Shown here: piece by piece, positions 7,896 to 14,828 of the stretch | How positions within the stretch are numbered: position 1 is the stretch's first letter | Layout: the number at the start of each line of letters is the position of its first letter | Source of the DNA: JAWLFI01 sp041685645 | Lineage (GTDB): Bacteria; Bacteroidota; Bacteroidia; Chitinophagales; Saprospiraceae | Length of the DNA stretch: 16,230 nucleotides | Assembly: GCA_041685645.1 (NCBI GenBank) | Contig: JAWLFI010000041.1 | Coordinates: forward strand, 1-16,230 | Direction: 5' to 3' | Notes under the pieces: model-generated | Seen by the model: the letters and a program-made list of their open reading frames with translations, nothing else | The model's database searches: none | Told to the model about the DNA's origin: nothing | Position numbers and translations under genes: made by a program

Positions 7896-7990
7896 GCTAT
7901 TGTTAAATTATTTAAAAATTTAACAGTATAGCGAGCACCTGTAAACGTCCCAACCACAGTACGTATAGTATACCCGCTATAACTGTTAAA
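7896..7990 (-). promoter_or_regulatory. Two mutually exclusive hairpins between murE and mraY (candidate cis-regulatory RNA)
   Basis: On the minus strand, segment A (7990-7975) pairs with segment B (7933-7919) through TTTAACAG and TATAGCG, 15 bp with a single bulged base across a 41-nt loop. Segment B also pairs with segment C (7908-7896): ATTTAACA plus ATAGC, 13 bp with a 2-nt bulge and a 9-nt loop. A and C are thus near-copies competing for B. C lies 17 nt before the preferred mraY ATG. After A:B forms, the RNA continues as AAATTTTTAAAT, a weak U-rich tract. This is the only gap over 32 nt inside the gene cluster. An attenuator or translational switch is an inference from the geometry. Confidence 0.5.
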
Positions 7991-8023
7991 ACCAACCTGA
8001 TTTTGATAACAAAACCAACTTCT

Positions 8024-9496
8024 TTACTTCAGAGCTTCTTTAAGCACCTGAACGTCGTCAAAAACGACTCTTTTATTATTTATTTCCTGATATTTCTCAT
8101 GTCCTTTTCCAGCCACGAGAACAATATCACCGGGCTCAGCCATAGATGCTGCCACTTGAATCGCCTGTCGGCGATCCGTGACACTCAACACTTTGTGTGC
8201 CATGGTCTCATCAATACCCGTTTTCATATCTTCTATAATGGCCTCCGGCACCTCAGTTCTTGGATTGTCAGAGGTCAAAATGACCTTATCACTTTTTTCT
8301 GCAGCGATTCGAGCCATTTTTGGCCGCTTTGCTCTATCTCGATCTCCTCCACATCCCACTACAGTCAGCACTCTTCCACCTTTCGTATTCACTCCTTCAA
8401 TTGCTATGAGTACATTCTCCAAAGCATCAGGTGTATGGGCAAAATCTACAATGCCCAGTCGATGCCCTCTGCCATCAAATATTTTTTGAAATCTGCCCTC
8501 CGCCCCGGTGACCTGACTTAGCGCGAGTAAAACATCTTCTTTTGATTGCTCCATTTCCATCAATGTGGCATATACAGCGAGTACATTGGCTGCATTGTAA
8601 TGCCCATTGAGAATAAGGTGCAATTCCTGACCGTCCAACTGAACGGTCATTCCCTCGAGACTTTGTTCTAATATCTTCAATGAATAGTCGGCCATACTTC
8701 CAATGGAATAATACACCGTCCTGGCCTGGCTATTCTGGACCATCACGGCCCCGTTCTTATCATTTTTATTGACAATAGCCACCGAATCAGGAGGCAATTG
8801 ATCAAACAGTTTCTTTTTGCAATTTCGGTAGGAAGCAAAATCTCCGTGATAGTCCAAATGCTCATGGGACAAATTCGTAAAAATAGCGGCTGAGAATAAA
8901 ATTCCCTCCGTTCTCCCCTGACTTAAAGCATGAGAACTCACTTCCATCCAGCACCATTCACATCCGGCCTCAACCATCTGCGCCAGTAACCTGTGCAGAC
9001 TGATGGGATCAGGCGTTGTGTGAGTGGCCTCAATATCCTCGGCATTGATGAAGACACCTGCAGTACTCAACAAACCCGCCTTATAACCCATATGACGAAG
9101 CGCTTGATATCCCATCGTCGCTACAGAAGTTTTACCATTGGTTCCAGTGACAGCTACCATCTTGAGTTGATCCGCTGGCCGACCAAAATAATGAGCTGCA
9201 ATATTTGACAATTGGACTCTTAGCTTATCTATTTGCACATAAGTCACATCATCCTTTATATCCCCGGGCCAGTCTTCGCATAAGATAATACGCGCTCCTT
9301 TTTCAATCGCCGAATCGATATACTCATGACCGTCGGACTGCGATCCCTTCATCGCTGCAAAGACGCCCCCGGATACCACATCCCGAGAATCCAGACTCAA
9401 GCCTAACACTCTGCGACTCATATCGCCGGCTACTTTTTGTAGCGGCAAGTCCACCAGCATCTGCTCAACAGTAATATGTTTTATATTTGCAGTCAT
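8024..9496 (-). CDS. murE: UDP-MurNAc-L-Ala-D-Glu:meso-diaminopimelate ligase MurE
   Basis: MurE is the cytoplasmic ATP-dependent ligase that adds the third amino acid of the peptidoglycan stem. It has 490 residues. Visible are the substrate-binding N-terminal domain (LSLDSRDVVSGGVFAAMKG), the P-loop TGTNGKTS (117-124), THTTPDP (159-165), the MEVSSHAL motif (184-191), the HLDYHG segment with the likely carbamylated lysine in NCKKKLF (225-231), and DNPR at 410-413. DNPR selects meso-diaminopimelate, so the organism should have DAP-type peptidoglycan. It is the only Mur ligase in this cluster. It starts 5 nt downstream of ftsI and is followed by the 144-nt gap before mraY. Confidence 0.98.
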   Translation of the reverse strand: MTANIKHITVEQMLVDLPLQKVAGDMSRRVLGLSLDSRDVVSGGVFAAMKGSQSDGHEYIDSAIEKGARIILCEDWPGDIKDDVTYVQIDKLRVQLSNIAAHYFGRPADQLKMVAVTGTNGKTSVATMGYQALRHMGYKAGLLSTAGVFINAEDIEATHTTPDPISLHRLLAQMVEAGCEWCWMEVSSHALSQGRTEGILFSAAIFTNLSHEHLDYHGDFASYRNCKKKLFDQLPPDSVAIVNKNDKNGAVMVQNSQARTVYYSIGSMADYSLKILEQSLEGMTVQLDGQELHLILNGHYNAANVLAVYATLMEMEQSKEDVLLALSQVTGAEGRFQKIFDGRGHRLGIVDFAHTPDALENVLIAIEGVNTKGGRVLTVVGCGGDRDRAKRPKMARIAAEKSDKVILTSDNPRTEVPEAIIEDMKTGIDETMAHKVLSVTDRRQAIQVAASMAEPGDIVLVAGKGHEKYQEINNKRVVFDDVQVLKEALK

Positions 9497-9501
9497 TGAA
9501 T

Positions 9502-11628
9502 TTACCCTAAGGTTAATTTTATCTTTTGTCCCTTGATGGGGGTTCCCGCAGCGAGGGATTGTCCCTGAACTTTCCCGGCTGCTCCGCCAAACTCCACTTT
9601 CAATCCGGCATTCTCAAGAATATATAAAGCGTCTTTTAAAGCCATTCCTCTTACATCCGGTACGGTTTCGCGTCGCATGAAAAAAGGAAGACCACTGATG
9701 CTGTCATTCTCCCCTTTGAGATACAACCATTCCTCCTCCGTCTTCTTTTGGAAGGGGAATTGATAGCGCTCCATAAAGTAGGCCCAATCCTCACTACTTA
9801 CCTTATGTTCCAGGGGCAGTTTCATTCGCTTAGACTTCGTCTTCGCCACCTCAAATGGGTTGGACAATTCTAAGTCAGATGAAAAACAGCGATCTGCGAT
9901 ATCGCGAAACACCGGGCCGGCTACTGTTGCTCCATAGTACCCCCTTTTCTTCGGGTTATAAATCATCACCAGACAGGTATATTTGGGGTTTTCCGCTGGA
10001 AAATATCCCACAAAACTACTTTGATAGGTCATACTCTCCCTCTGCGAATAATTGACCTGAGTGGTTCCCGTCTTTCCCGCGAATCGATAGTACTGGCTCC
10101 GCATTTGACTTCCCGTCCCTCTTTCCACGACGCCTTCCAGTGCATTTTGAGCTTCTTTCAAGGTTTCGAAACTGGCTATTGCTTTGTCTTTTAACTTCGG
10201 CTCAAACTTTTTAAACAGTTTGCCGTCTTTCATAATTCTGTCCACTATATAGGGCTGCATCATTCGGCCGCCGTTAGCAACAGTATTGTAAAAGTTGGCG
10301 ATCTGTAAAGGAGTCAACTCCATTTCGTACCCAATAGACATCCAGGGTAGAGAAGTACAGCTCCAATTATCTTCCTTATTGTATGCGTCTTTGATATAGG
10401 GATTGGGCTCACCATCAATTTCAATACCCGTTGGATCATCTAATCTAAATTGACGCAAGCGCTGAATAAAGCCCTTTGCTTTTTGATTGTGATCGTAGTG
10501 ATTGGTAACCAATTTGGCCATACCTACATTCGAAGATTTCTCAAATGCTACCTGAGCCGCCGCCGTGGTGATATCATGTGGCTCAGAGTCTTTCATGTCT
10601 CTGTCGCAAAATCGGGCATATCCCTTGTTCAGGTCAACTTCCGTCGTACCGTTGATGGCTCGATCTTCTAATAATGCCATATAGCTGGCCAGTTTCATGG
10701 TCGAGCCGGGCTCTACCTTCTGCCCCACTGCAAAATTGTAAGATTCTGCATATTTGCCGGGAGATACTTTTTGCAAATTTGACATCGCTTTTACGGCTCC
10801 GGTTTCTACATCGAGAACCACTACGGTTCCCCAGGAAGCATCGTGCTTCTCCAGCGCTCGCAATAAAGAATGGTGCGTCACATCCTGAATATTTACATTG
10901 AGGGTGCTCACTACATCCATACCCCTCTGCGGATCAATTTGCTTGAGGTCGTCTCGTGGCACGTAATCATGAGGACCTACTTTCAACATAAATCGGTGGC
11001 CTTCCTCTCCGCGCAGCACATCATCATAAGCACCTTCTATCCCTACATCCTGTGCATTTTTACGACTGTATCCAATCGTTCGCTGAGCCATACCCCCAAA
11101 GGGATTCGTGCGTTTACTATACGGTGTCGCAATCAGGCCTCCTTTATTACTGCCCCGACGAAATATGGGGAATTTTTTAATGCGCTTTAAGTCTGGAAAA
11201 CTCACATCGTCTGCAATTTTTACGTATCGATTGCCGGAGGTTTTTGCCCTCATTCTCTGCAACCAATTTTTATGATAGCGAACACTCTTCCCGGAATCCA
11301 AATATTTTGACAGACATAATGCTAAGGAATCAACGCCCTTAGACCAGCCTACATCATCGAGGCCAGCAGCTTGAAAATCCATGCGAAGTTCAAAAAATTG
11401 TAAAGATGTTTTCAGCAGGCTCCCGTCGTCTGAATAGATATTTCCTCGCTCGGCTTCAATCGCCTCTTTCTTCACGTACCATTCATCTTTTTTGGATAAC
11501 CACTCCTCACCTTCTATGACACTCACCTTGACCGTTCGGTATGCAATAAGCAGCCCGAAGACGCAAAACAAGCCGAGTACAAAGTACAGTCGTTTAAGAA
11601 GTTGATCTTTTCTATTTGGCACTTTCAT
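9502..11628 (-). CDS. ftsI: Septal class B penicillin-binding protein (FtsI/PBP3-like) with C-terminal PASTA domain
   Basis: This D,D-transpeptidase crosslinks septal peptidoglycan and partners with FtsW. The 708-residue protein has a short basic cytoplasmic start, one transmembrane segment (about 12-30), a PBP dimerisation/pedestal region beginning near EAERGNIYSDDGS (58-70), and a penicillin-binding domain with all three motifs: SxxK as STMK (309-312), SxN as SSN (365-367) and KTGTT (519-523). Residues about 656-708, from VPDVRGMALKDAL to the end, form a single PASTA domain, which is known to bind peptidoglycan or beta-lactams in other proteins. The approximately 70 residues between catalytic and PASTA domains contain no motif I recognise. 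It lies 6 nt after ftsL. Confidence 0.96.
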   Translation of the reverse strand: MKVPNRKDQLLKRLYFVLGLFCVFGLLIAYRTVKVSVIEGEEWLSKKDEWYVKKEAIEAERGNIYSDDGSLLKTSLQFFELRMDFQAAGLDDVGWSKGVDSLALCLSKYLDSGKSVRYHKNWLQRMRAKTSGNRYVKIADDVSFPDLKRIKKFPIFRRGSNKGGLIATPYSKRTNPFGGMAQRTIGYSRKNAQDVGIEGAYDDVLRGEEGHRFMLKVGPHDYVPRDDLKQIDPQRGMDVVSTLNVNIQDVTHHSLLRALEKHDASWGTVVVLDVETGAVKAMSNLQKVSPGKYAESYNFAVGQKVEPGSTMKLASYMALLEDRAINGTTEVDLNKGYARFCDRDMKDSEPHDITTAAAQVAFEKSSNVGMAKLVTNHYDHNQKAKGFIQRLRQFRLDDPTGIEIDGEPNPYIKDAYNKEDNWSCTSLPWMSIGYEMELTPLQIANFYNTVANGGRMMQPYIVDRIMKDGKLFKKFEPKLKDKAIASFETLKEAQNALEGVVERGTGSQMRSQYYRFAGKTGTTQVNYSQRESMTYQSSFVGYFPAENPKYTCLVMIYNPKKRGYYGATVAGPVFRDIADRCFSSDLELSNPFEVAKTKSKRMKLPLEHKVSSEDWAYFMERYQFPFQKKTEEEWLYLKGENDSISGLPFFMRRETVPDVRGMALKDALYILENAGLKVEFGGAAGKVQGQSLAAGTPIKGQKIKLTLG

Positions 11629-11634
11629 TTAATT

Positions 11635-11943
11635 TTATCTCACAATCACCGGAGGCTGACCGCCGGAATTCATATGAATGGATTTTACCCTACCTTCAAT
11701 CTTGGAAAGGGTCGTGTTTTTCATGAGCTCGGCCTTTTCACTCATATACAGCCAACGAGTTTCCTGAACATCTTGCTTCAGAGATGAAATGGCTCTCAAT
11801 TTTCGATCGGCGGAATGCACGCTGGCTATATACACGACGGCCAAAATGGCTGTCAAATACAATAATGGCAGCTGCTGAAACATTTTTTCAGTTTTGAGTA
11901 AAAAGCGCCATTTCCGGGGTGTTGATTTGTCAATGTTCTCCAT
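11635..11943 (-). CDS. ftsL: FtsL-like small divisome membrane protein
   Basis: This 102-residue bitopic protein has a basic cytoplasmic N-terminus with KWRFLLKTEK, one transmembrane helix (about 25-43, LPLLYLTAILAVVYIASVHS) and a helical periplasmic region with heptad-like spacing of hydrophobics. FtsL sequences are too divergent for motif recognition. The call rests on size, topology and invariant position between rsmH and the transpeptidase gene. FtsL pairs with FtsB-like and FtsQ proteins to activate FtsW-FtsI. Its ATG immediately follows the rsmH stop codon with no intervening base, which implies translational coupling. Confidence 0.85.
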   Translation of the reverse strand: MENIDKSTPRKWRFLLKTEKMFQQLPLLYLTAILAVVYIASVHSADRKLRAISSLKQDVQETRWLYMSEKAELMKNTTLSKIEGRVKSIHMNSGGQPPVIVR

Positions 11944-12834
11944 CTATAATTTTTCTGCTATTCTCAATTTTGCGCTGCGCGCTCTGTTATTTTCCTGTAT
12001 TTCTCGTTCTGTGGGTTGTACCACTCCTTTTACAATTTCCTTCCAGTGTTTTTCTCTTCTTCCGTACTCATCTTCCTGCAACATGCCTTTGGGATGTCCC
12101 TTTTTGATCAACTGTTTGACTTTTCTGTCCTCCAGCGAGTGATAACTCATCACGACCAATCGACCGCCGGGCCTCACCCAATCATTCAGCGCAAGCAAAA
12201 AATCATCCAGAGCGCCCATCTCGTCGTTCAATTCAATTCTCAAGGCCTGATAGACTTGAGCGAAATATCGATGCCTGGCTCCTCTCGCACATTTTTCTAT
12301 CACTTGATTCAGATCTGTAGAGCGGGAAAAATCCTGACTCTTTTTATGATCTACAAGTGCCTGAGCTAATGTCTTTGCATTCCTGATTTCGCCATATCGA
12401 CTCAAGACGGATTGCAACTCCTCAACACTCAACTCCCCAATGATATCTGCCACACTCCGCTCGCTCAACTTATTCATTCTCATGTCCAGAGGACTGTCGA
12501 ATTTGTATGCGAAGCCGCGCTCCGGCTGATTCAATTGATGAGAGGATACACCCAAATCGGCGAGCACTCCATCTACCGGACCGTAGCCCAAATAATCCAA
12601 CCAGCGGGACAAGTATCTGAAATTGGCCGGAACAAACACCAGGCGCTCATCTTCTACCAACTGACCCACTGCATCGGCATCCTGATCAAATGCAATCAAA
12701 ACCCCTCCATCCATCTCATCCAATATCGCCCGGGCATGTCCTCCGCCACCGTAGGTCGCATCGACATAAACTCTGCCGGGCTGAATATTCAAGCCCTCAA
12801 TACATTCTGTCAACATGACGGGCTGGTGGTACAT
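11944..12834 (-). CDS. rsmH: 16S rRNA (cytosine(1402)-N4)-methyltransferase RsmH (MraW)
   Basis: RsmH methylates N4 of C1402 in the decoding centre of 16S rRNA using S-adenosylmethionine. The 296-residue length is normal. The start MYHQPVMLTECIEGL is typical, and the SAM-binding loop DATYGGGGHARAIL lies at 25-38. DGVLADLGVSSHQLNQPERGF and the GGRLVVMSYHSLEDRKVK stretch are family signatures, and the C-terminus RARSAKLRIAEK is also typical. Its ATG overlaps the mraZ stop by one base (TAATG), so translation is coupled. Conservation at the head of dcw clusters is widespread, although the link to division is not mechanistically obvious. Confidence 0.98.
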   Translation of the reverse strand: MYHQPVMLTECIEGLNIQPGRVYVDATYGGGGHARAILDEMDGGVLIAFDQDADAVGQLVEDERLVFVPANFRYLSRWLDYLGYGPVDGVLADLGVSSHQLNQPERGFAYKFDSPLDMRMNKLSERSVADIIGELSVEELQSVLSRYGEIRNAKTLAQALVDHKKSQDFSRSTDLNQVIEKCARGARHRYFAQVYQALRIELNDEMGALDDFLLALNDWVRPGGRLVVMSYHSLEDRKVKQLIKKGHPKGMLQEDEYGRREKHWKEIVKGVVQPTEREIQENNRARSAKLRIAEKL

Positions 12835-13301
12835 TACTCGTCACTTACATTTTGGGCAGAAGCAGAAAACATCACCTCTTCCGCTAAATCCGAAAGATCG
12901 TCGGGCTGCTGCCCCATCATTTCTTCATACTCTTCGGGAGACCATATCTCTATTCTGTCTTTCAAAGGAGTGAGAACCACGTCTTTCGAGATTCCCGCAA
13001 ATTCCATCTGTCGCTTTGACAATAGAATCCGATCCGCAGAATCCAGCTGAATGATTGAGGCTCCACCAAAAAAAGCTCGCATAAACTGCCGCTCCTTTTT
13101 GTTATAAACACTCAAACCCTCAAACTCCTTAACCATCTCATCCCAAACCTGCTTCTCGTACAACATCAGACATTTGTCAAATCCTCTGGAGACTACAAAA
13201 GTGTACACTCCCTGTCCGTCCATCTGACGAATGAGTGGTGTGGGTAGCCGAAGTCGCCCTTTGGCATCCACTTTGCAATCATACTCTCCAAAAAATGGCA
13301 T
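12834..13301 (-). CDS. mraZ: Transcriptional regulator MraZ
   Basis: MraZ is a DNA-binding protein with two AbrB/SpoVT-like swapped-hairpin domains that forms ring-shaped oligomers and regulates its own operon. The first domain includes GEYDCKVDAKGRLRLPTPLI (5-24). The second, around residues 75-125, includes RAFFGGASIIQLDSADRILL. Both hold the conserved D-x-x-G/D-R-(L/I)-x-(L/I) core. At 155 residues it is typical in length, with an acidic C-terminal tail. It is the first gene of the cluster. Candidate operators made of GTGGGAAAA-like repeats occur just upstream, next to a -7 promoter element, which fits autoregulation. Confidence 0.97.
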   Translation of the reverse strand: MPFFGEYDCKVDAKGRLRLPTPLIRQMDGQGVYTFVVSRGFDKCLMLYEKQVWDEMVKEFEGLSVYNKKERQFMRAFFGGASIIQLDSADRILLSKRQMEFAGISKDVVLTPLKDRIEIWSPEEYEEMMGQQPDDLSDLAEEVMFSASAQNVSDE

Positions 13302-13327
13302 TTATCTTTTTATCTTTTGCTGTGAAC

Positions 13328-13335
13328 CAAATGTA
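13328..13335 (-). promoter_or_regulatory. Proximal dcw promoter -7 element (P1)
   Basis: The minus strand reads TACATTTG, an exact TAnnTTTG match, placing the transcript start near 13321 and giving a leader of about 20 nt before the mraZ ATG. There is no TTTG at -33. That position falls within a G-rich repeat cluster (13344-13369), suggesting that a bound regulator would compete with or replace -33 contacts. Confidence 0.6.
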
Positions 13336-13343
13336 AGTGAATT

Positions 13344-13369
13344 ACCACTTTTTTACCCCTTTTTCCCAC
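13344..13369 (-). promoter_or_regulatory. Candidate MraZ operator, cluster 1 (overlaps P1)
   Basis: On the minus strand GTGGG (13369-13365), GGGG (13359-13356) and GTGG (13348-13345) follow one another at 10-12-nt steps, separated by A-rich spacers. Known MraZ operators are short direct repeats containing TGGG or AAAGTG spaced by about one helical turn. Its place across the -33 region of P1 fits autoregulation. Confidence 0.55.
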
Positions 13370-13500
13370 TAATATTTAATTTATTTAGATATGTCTTTGG
13401 AAAAGGTGTCATTGTGTTATCATATTGATTATTTATTGTAATCATATTATTATATTTATATATATTTATCATTGTTTCATAGCTCTTAAATGCTAAATCT

Positions 13501-13526
13501 CACTCTAAGTTTCCACTTTTTCCCAC
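13501..13526 (-). promoter_or_regulatory. Candidate MraZ operator, cluster 2
   Basis: The minus strand reads GTGGGAAAAAGTGGAAA with TGG units starting at 13525 and 13515, exactly 10 nt apart, then a degenerate GAGTG ten bases further on. It lies just downstream of the distal -7 element (13537-13544). Confidence 0.45.
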
Positions 13527-13536
13527 TTCAATAACT

Positions 13537-13544
13537 CAAAGCTA
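13537..13544 (-). promoter_or_regulatory. Distal -7 element (P2) upstream of mraZ
   Basis: The minus strand reads TAGCTTTG, an exact TAnnTTTG match. As at P1, no TTTG is found at -33, and G-rich repeats (cluster 3) occupy that position. A transcript from here would have a leader of about 230 nt and pass through clusters 2 and 1. Confidence 0.4.
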
Positions 13545-13555
13545 TCAATATAATT

Positions 13556-13578
13556 GCCATTTTTCCCTCTTTCTCCCC
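13556..13578 (-). promoter_or_regulatory. Candidate MraZ operator, cluster 3 (upstream of P2)
   Basis: On the minus strand GGGGA (13578-13574), AGGGA (13568-13564) and TGGC (13559-13556) repeat at 10- and 9-nt steps. Individual units are more degenerate than in clusters 1 and 2, so this is a weaker call supported mainly by spacing. Confidence 0.35.
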
Positions 13579-13616
13579 TTTTATTGCATCTCTATCCGAG
13601 CTAGCGAGCCCGGATG

Positions 13617-13642
13617 CCTCCAATTTTCCCACTTCTTTACCT
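13617..13642 (-). promoter_or_regulatory. Candidate MraZ operator, cluster 4
   Basis: The minus strand has AGGT, then AAGTGGGAAAA (TGGG starting at 13631), then TTGGAGG at 11- and 9-nt steps. The central unit is the third copy of AGTGGGAAAA in the intergenic region. No -7 element follows closely. Confidence 0.35.
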
Positions 13643-13661
13643 TTTTGCTTTGGTCCCCGAT

Positions 13662-13920
13662 AAAATCAAGTTCGCTGGATGGGTATGAACAGAGGAACTC
13701 CCGAAGAATTCGGGTAGAAAAACCTTTGCGTCAGTGATAGGAGTGGCCGCGAGCGCCCATCAAGGAACGCTGGTCTATGGTTTTGGCAATTACAACCGCA
13801 GTCTGAGTGGAGATAGTAGATGGGTGGCGAGCGGGTCCGAGGGTAGCGGAGCGGAGCGAGGACGGAACCCACGCATAGCACGGCCCCGGCTGTTGTTCAA
13901 CAGCCGGGGAGACGCCCAAA
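13662..13920 (-). repeat. GC-rich structured intergenic element, probable dispersed Bacteroidota repeat
   Basis: About 260 bp of non-coding DNA, markedly richer in G+C than the AT-rich sequence next to it, fill the space between the mannosyltransferase stop and the mraZ control region. On the minus strand it opens with TTTGGGCGTC, then a 12-bp perfect hairpin, then CCGTGCTATGCGTGGG. GCGT and ATGC can close the outer helix with one G-U pair. Further elements are GGGTCCG with CGGAACCC (around 13832-13870), a tandem GCGGA repeat (about 13847-13856) and CCCGAA/TTCGGG (13700-13714). From memory, a GGGCGT-hairpin-GGGCTATACGC arrangement recurs in Bacteroidota intergenic regions. That could not be checked here, and the boundaries are approximate. 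Confidence 0.5.
13884..13909. repeat. 12-bp perfect inverted repeat with TT loop
   Basis: CCCCGGCTGTTG (13884-13895) and CAACAGCCGGGG (13898-13909) are exact complements separated by two bases. It would be a very stable hairpin or cruciform. Neither side has a T-run in the correct position, so it is not a standard intrinsic terminator, although it could protect the 3' end of the mannosyltransferase mRNA. Confidence 0.9.
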
Positions 13921-13934
13921 AAAATGTAATAGAA

Positions 13935-14678
13935 TTACTTAGACTTATGATATCTGTAAGAAGAGAAAAAACTCTTCCACTTCATCTGAATCACGCCCCA
14001 GATCGCCTCTTTTACAATGCCTTTATGCATTTTCGAAACGCCCATTTCCCGGTCGATAAATGTGATGGGAAACTCTTTGATCTTGAAACCCAGGGTCCAG
14101 GCGGCAAATTTCATTTCAATCTGAAAGGCATACCCGATAAAGCGGATTTTATCGAGATCCAGTACCTCCAACACTTCGCGACGATAACCGACGAAACCGG
14201 CCGTGGGATCTTTCACATTCATCCAGGTGAGCGCGCGAACATAAAGTGAGGCTCCGTAGGACAGCATGAGGCGCGTACGAGGCCAATTTTTTACTCCGCC
14301 GCCTTTGACGTAACGGCTCCCCACGATGATATCACAGCTCTTCTCATCGAGGATTTCAAAAAAACGATCTAAGTGTTGGGGCGGATGACTGAAATCGGCA
14401 TCCATCTCGTATAGGTAGTCATAATTTCGCTCTAGCCCCCAGCGAAAACCGGCAATATAGGCCGTACCCAGCCCCAGTTTGCCCTTTCGCTCTAGGAGGT
14501 GGAGCCGATCCTCATATTGCTTTTGCTGTTCTCGTACACAATTGGCCGTTCCGTCTGGAGAGCTATCATCTACGACCAGGATGTGAAAGTCGTTCTTAAG
14601 TTGCATGACCCGGCGTATAATATGTTCAATATTATCGCGCTCATTGTAGGTGGGAATGATTACGAGTCCTGCTTTCAA
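13935..14678 (-). CDS. Polyprenol-phosphate mannosyltransferase-like family 2 glycosyltransferase
   Basis: This 247-residue GT2 enzyme resembles the DPM1/polyprenol monophosphomannose synthase branch, which transfers a sugar from GDP-mannose (or a related donor) to a lipid phosphate on the cytoplasmic membrane face. Seen are the nucleotide-sugar start IPTYNERDNIE (8-18), VVDDSSPDGT (35-44), KLGLGTAY (67-74), the metal-binding DADFSHPP (93-100), GSRYVKGGGVKNWP and DPTAGFVGYRR. There is no C-terminal transmembrane domain, so it is the soluble single-domain type. A promoter with -7 and -33 elements sits just upstream, so it is probably transcribed separately from the E1 gene. Its downstream neighbour is the GC-rich element. 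The actual sugar and acceptor cannot be told from sequence. Confidence 0.9.
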   Translation of the reverse strand: MKAGLVIIPTYNERDNIEHIIRRVMQLKNDFHILVVDDSSPDGTANCVREQQKQYEDRLHLLERKGKLGLGTAYIAGFRWGLERNYDYLYEMDADFSHPPQHLDRFFEILDEKSCDIIVGSRYVKGGGVKNWPRTRLMLSYGASLYVRALTWMNVKDPTAGFVGYRREVLEVLDLDKIRFIGYAFQIEMKFAAWTLGFKIKEFPITFIDREMGVSKMHKGIVKEAIWGVIQMKWKSFFSSYRYHKSK

Positions 14679-14695
14679 AGTCTATATTTACAATA

Positions 14696-14728
14696 CAAAT
14701 GTAATAGATTAATCGTACATATATCAAA
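14696..14728 (-). promoter_or_regulatory. Bacteroidota promoter for the mannosyltransferase gene
   Basis: On the minus strand TTTG (14725-14728) is followed after 21 nt by TACATTTG (14696-14703), an exact -7 match. The transcript would begin near 14689, about 10 nt before the ATG at 14678. Confidence 0.6.
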
Positions 14729-14766
14729 AACCAATCATCTCATTCATCTGAATGAGCATTTTTTGC

Positions 14767-14812
14767 AAAAAAAAGCCATGTGCCCTGATCCGGTCTTCTG
14801 CGATCAAAGGCT
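14767..14812 (-). terminator. Weak terminator-like structure after the E1 gene
   Basis: On the minus strand AGCC (14812-14809) can pair with GGCT (14777-14774), enclosing a TGATC/GATCA pairing (14786-14790 with 14802-14806), directly before eight T residues (14774-14767). The stem is short and interrupted, so termination is plausible but unproven. Confidence 0.3.
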
Positions 14813-14828
14813 ATGACAGAGATCTCTT

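Noticed and set aside
8003..8521. 172-codon open frame on the plus strand
   Set aside because: It is fully antisense to the 3' end of murE, which has clear motifs, and its translation shows no recognisable domain.
12412..13050. 212-codon open frame on the plus strand
   Set aside because: Antisense to rsmH and mraZ, both certain; low-complexity translation with no family resemblance.
13380..13500. Very AT-rich stretch with repeated ATCATATT and a TGATTA/TAATCA inverted repeat
   Set aside because: It could help DNA bending at the mraZ promoter, but short repeats like these are expected by chance in DNA this AT-rich.
13666..13919. 62- and 71-codon minus-strand frames inside the GC-rich element
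   Set aside because: Two overlapping frames read the same hairpin-rich repeat, with no ribosome-binding signal and no protein-like pattern.
13926..13938. GTAAT/ATTAC mini-hairpin at the mannosyltransferase stop followed by seven T on the minus strand
   Set aside because: A 5-bp AT-rich stem overlapping the stop codon is too weak to call a terminator with confidence.
13734..14249. 171-codon open frame on the plus strand beginning in the GC-rich element
   Set aside because: Half of it is antisense to the mannosyltransferase gene and the other half translates the structured repeat. Such frames look like artefacts of the repeat rather than a gene.
14739..14764. CTCATTC/GAATGAG hairpin followed by six T on the plus strand, terminator-like
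   Set aside because: There is no plus-strand gene upstream for it to terminate, and on the minus strand it is not followed by a T-run.
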